Source: Bacteroidota bacterium (GTDB lineage Bacteria > Bacteroidota > Bacteroidia > Cytophagales > UBA9547). Taken from it: a stretch of 58,573 nucleotides of DNA. Of the stretch, positions 56,645 to 58,573 are shown one piece after another. The first letter of the stretch is position 1; each line of letters begins with the position of its first letter. Where the stretch lies: assembly GCA_004293915.1 (NCBI GenBank), contig RDZG01000084.1:1-58573 (forward strand), read 5' to 3'. The notes under the pieces are model-generated. The model saw nothing but the letters and a program-made list of their open reading frames with translations, was not told where the DNA came from and searched no databases. The position numbers and the translations under genes were made by a program.

Positions 56645-56713
56645 AAACTAGACTCAAATTGTGTAAATGCAATTTTGGATTTTTGATATTTTAACTCATA
56701 TTTGCACAAAAAA
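56644..56713 (+). repeat. right copy of the 70-bp GNAT 3'-end duplication, with the rfbC promoter
   Basis: Translated in the GNAT frame it still reads KLDSNCVNAILDF-stop, against KLDPSWVNASLDF-stop in the intact gene, so it is a remnant of the gene's end. It carries TTTG at 56674-56677, a 19-base spacer and CATATTTG at 56697-56704 (one base off TAnnTTTG), the likely promoter of rfbC, with a start near 56710. The order GNAT-rfbC was therefore probably the ancestral one. Confidence 0.8.
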
Positions 56714-56725
56714 CGAGCAAAAAAA

Positions 56726-57265
56726 ATGGAATTTAAGTTTTGTGATATTGATGGTTTAGTAGAGATTCAACCTCGTGTTTTTAAAGACGAACGTGGTTAT
56801 TTTTTTGAATCTTACAGCGAATCGGTTTTTGCTCAACAAGGTTTAACTATGCAATTTGTGCAAGACAATCAATCTTTTTCTACAAAAGGAGTTTTAAGAG
56901 GTTTACATCTTCAAAAAGAGCCATTTGCACAAGGCAAATTAGTAAGAGTTATTTCTGGGAAAGTACTCGATGTGGTAGTTGATATTCGCAAAAACTCTAA
57001 AACTTTAGGAAAAAGTTATTCTGTATTATTAGATTCCGAAAAGCAAAATATGTTTTATGTTCCTCCGGGTTTTGCTCATGGTTTTGTGTGTTTTGAGGAT
57101 TCAATTTTTTCGTATAAATGCACAAAAGGCTATAATAAAGCCTCAGAATCAGGAATTTTATGGAACGACCCAGCACTTAAAATTGATTGGCAAGTTGAAA
57201 AACCTTTAGTAAATACCAAAGACCAAGAGCTACCAACTTTTGAAGAATTGATGAAAACTTTGTAG
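56726..57265 (+). CDS. rfbC: dTDP-4-dehydrorhamnose 3,5-epimerase
   Basis: Third enzyme of dTDP-L-rhamnose synthesis, a cupin-fold epimerase in the cytoplasm. The family core is clear: DERGYFFESY, VQDNQSFSTKGVLRGLHLQ with the catalytic histidine, GKLVRVISGKVLDVVVDIR, and FYVPPGFAHGFVCFEDS. The ATG at 56726 gives 179 residues, the usual length; an in-frame TTG at 56702 lies in the promoter. No other rml genes (A, B, D) are beside it. The gene is followed by ftsW after 52 bases. Rhamnose of the surface polysaccharide would be the end use. Confidence 0.95.
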   Translation: MEFKFCDIDGLVEIQPRVFKDERGYFFESYSESVFAQQGLTMQFVQDNQSFSTKGVLRGLHLQKEPFAQGKLVRVISGKVLDVVVDIRKNSKTLGKSYSVLLDSEKQNMFYVPPGFAHGFVCFEDSIFSYKCTKGYNKASESGILWNDPALKIDWQVEKPLVNTKDQELPTFEELMKTL

Positions 57266-57317
57266 TTGTTTATAAATTGCCAAAATAAGGTATTAATTAT
57301 GCTCATTATTTATCCCA

Positions 57318-58475
57318 ATGGCAGAAGTTTTACAGCAAAAATCTTGGATTCAACGCAATTTGCAAGGCGACCCTGTGATTTGGGGAGTTGCCATCGGTTT
57401 GGCTTTGATTAGCATTGTAGCTACCTATTCTGCTGCTGGGGCTCATGCATTTCGTAAATTTGGTGGAAACACCGAATTGCCTTTAATCAAACAAATGATT
57501 TTTATTTTTTTAAGTTTTGTGATGATGTGGTTTGCACATAAAATCGACTATCGCTATTACGGCAAAATCGCATTGATTTGTTTGGTCATTTCGATTCCAC
57601 TTTTGTTGATGACAAAATTTTTTGGTACAAATGTAAATTCTGCTTCTCGGTGGTTAAAAATTCCTATTGTAGGCATCACATTTCAGCCTTCTGATTTAGC
57701 AAAATTTGCCCTAATTGCTTATCTTTCAAGTATTTTAGCAAAGAAACAGCAAACAATAACCGAAATTAAAACTTTAGACGAAATCAAAGAAACTTTTGTA
57801 CCCATGCTGGGTTGGACAGGTATAATTTGTGGATTGATTCTTTGGTCGAATGCCTCAAATGGCATAGTTTTATTTGCAACCTGTATGCTTTTGATGGTTA
57901 TCGGCAGAGTACCTTTTAAGTATTTGATGATGCTTTGTTTGATAGGTATGTTGGCAGGTGGTGTGGCATTGTTTAATGGGCAGCGTGCAAAAACTTTTAT
58001 GAAACGTATCGAACGATTTACTTCTAAAAAACAAAGCGATATTCCTTACCAGCTCGAACATTCTTATATTGCAATTGCCACAGGAGGTGTTTTGGGCAAA
58101 GGACCAGGCAATAGTACAGAGCGAAATTTTCTTCCCGAAGCTTTTTCGGATTTTATCTACGCTGTTATTATTGAAGAATATGGCTTAGTAGGTGGCGTAA
58201 TTGTTTTGTTTTTATTTTTAGTTTTACTCTATCGAGGCATGGTTACTGTAGCCCGCAGCGAGCGGGCTTTTGGTGGTTTGCTCTCTGCTGGGCTCAGTTT
58301 TGCACTTTTTATGCAAGCTTTTGTCAATATGGGAGTTGCAGTAGGACTTGGACCGGTAACTGGTTTGCCACTTCCATTGGTTAGTATGGGAGGAACAAGT
58401 TTATTGTTTACGGGAATTTCTTTAGGAATAATTTTGAGTGTAAGCCGTGGCGAAGTGGTTGAAGATAATTCTTGA
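57318..58475 (+). CDS. ftsW: SEDS-family septal peptidoglycan glycosyltransferase FtsW
   Basis: A 385-residue inner-membrane protein of the SEDS family, with about ten helices, which polymerises lipid II at the division septum together with its class B PBP. Conserved signatures are SASRWLKIP, FQPSDLAKFALI, LEHSYIAIATGGVLGKGPG and GLPLPLVSMGGTSLL. The FtsW rather than RodA assignment rests on similarity to Bacteroidota division-cluster proteins. In the usual division cluster murD precedes ftsW and murG follows; here rfbC precedes it, and 98 bases beyond the stop no murG start is seen, so the cluster is rearranged or lies elsewhere. Confidence 0.9.
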   Translation: MAEVLQQKSWIQRNLQGDPVIWGVAIGLALISIVATYSAAGAHAFRKFGGNTELPLIKQMIFIFLSFVMMWFAHKIDYRYYGKIALICLVISIPLLLMTKFFGTNVNSASRWLKIPIVGITFQPSDLAKFALIAYLSSILAKKQQTITEIKTLDEIKETFVPMLGWTGIICGLILWSNASNGIVLFATCMLLMVIGRVPFKYLMMLCLIGMLAGGVALFNGQRAKTFMKRIERFTSKKQSDIPYQLEHSYIAIATGGVLGKGPGNSTERNFLPEAFSDFIYAVIIEEYGLVGGVIVLFLFLVLLYRGMVTVARSERAFGGLLSAGLSFALFMQAFVNMGVAVGLGPVTGLPLPLVSMGGTSLLFTGISLGIILSVSRGEVVEDNS

Positions 58476-58482
58476 TTTTATA

Positions 58483-58573
58483 TTAAACCGAAAAATTAAG
58501 ATTACATAAGTCAACTATAAATTCATTGGGTTTTTGGTATTGAGAAAACATTTTCCAAAACTGTTTCATTCTA
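58483..58573 (-). CDS. possible 3' end of a minus-strand gene at the window edge
   Basis: On the minus strand an open frame runs from the window end to a TAA at 58485-58483. Its last codons read NEFIVDLCNLNFSV, and an ATG lies seven bases from the edge. This could be the end of a larger gene convergent with ftsW, or chance. Nothing in it identifies a family. Confidence 0.25.
   Translation of the reverse strand, partial: RMKQFWKMFSQYQKPNEFIVDLCNLNFSV

Overview
The window looks like chromosome from an AT-rich member of the Bacteroidota (roughly one third G+C by eye). The signs are: many genes preceded by the Bacteroidota -7 element TAnnTTTG and almost none by a Shine-Dalgarno sequence; a secreted protein ending in the gliding-motility/type IX secretion sorting domain; a TonB-dependent receptor with a carboxypeptidase-regulatory N-domain; an OmpA protein with PD40 repeats; a DUF3127 protein; and a carotenoid glycosylation/acylation operon. 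I cannot fix the order or genus from the sequence alone.

Layout. 1-1113: accessory edge with a small membrane protein, two tiny ORFs and several hairpins. 1114-7405: secreted GH20 hexosaminidase, DUF4160/DUF2442 pair, POT peptide transporter, SurE, and a two-gene cassette with an unknown membrane protein. 7410-15241 (all minus): M1 peptidase with a barrel-like C-terminus, a two-gene AAA ATPase/DUF4435 module that matches the PARIS anti-phage system, a Uma2 nuclease, DUF3127 OB-fold protein, methyltransferase and GT2. 15494-25060: 1-Cys peroxiredoxin, tRNA-Met, sugar isomerase, recQ coupled to a very large NtrY-like histidine kinase, and an OmpA/PD40 protein. 25284-30230: a broken murE, a carotenoid operon whose cruF-like gene is also broken, and a MacB-type permease. 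30686-43816: housekeeping and repair genes (mutS, ppx, def, Y-family polymerase, M17 aminopeptidase) mixed with a Fic protein, a second Uma2, MmcQ, and a polysaccharide deacetylase/methyltransferase pair. 43901-51786: sorting-domain protein, hisS, a 1301-residue GH2 beta-galactosidase and a GNAT acetyltransferase. 51814-56643: an islet with a MarR regulator, a divergent TonB receptor, an unknown membrane-anchored protein and repeats. 56726-58475: rfbC and ftsW.

Functional links. The GH20 and GH2 enzymes, TonB receptor, POT transporter, M1 and M17 peptidases fit a polymer- and peptide-scavenging life. The most notable structures are: (1) a 70-bp duplication of the 3' end of the GNAT gene (51744-51813 and 56644-56713, exactly 4900 bp apart) that brackets the MarR/TonB islet and looks like the scar of an insertion between GNAT and rfbC; (2) a perfect 17-bp inverted repeat around the -7 box of the TonB receptor, next to the divergent MarR gene, which is very probably its operator; (3) the PARIS-like defence pair; and (4) two neighbouring genes, murE and cruF-like, that each carry an internal deletion with a frame change.
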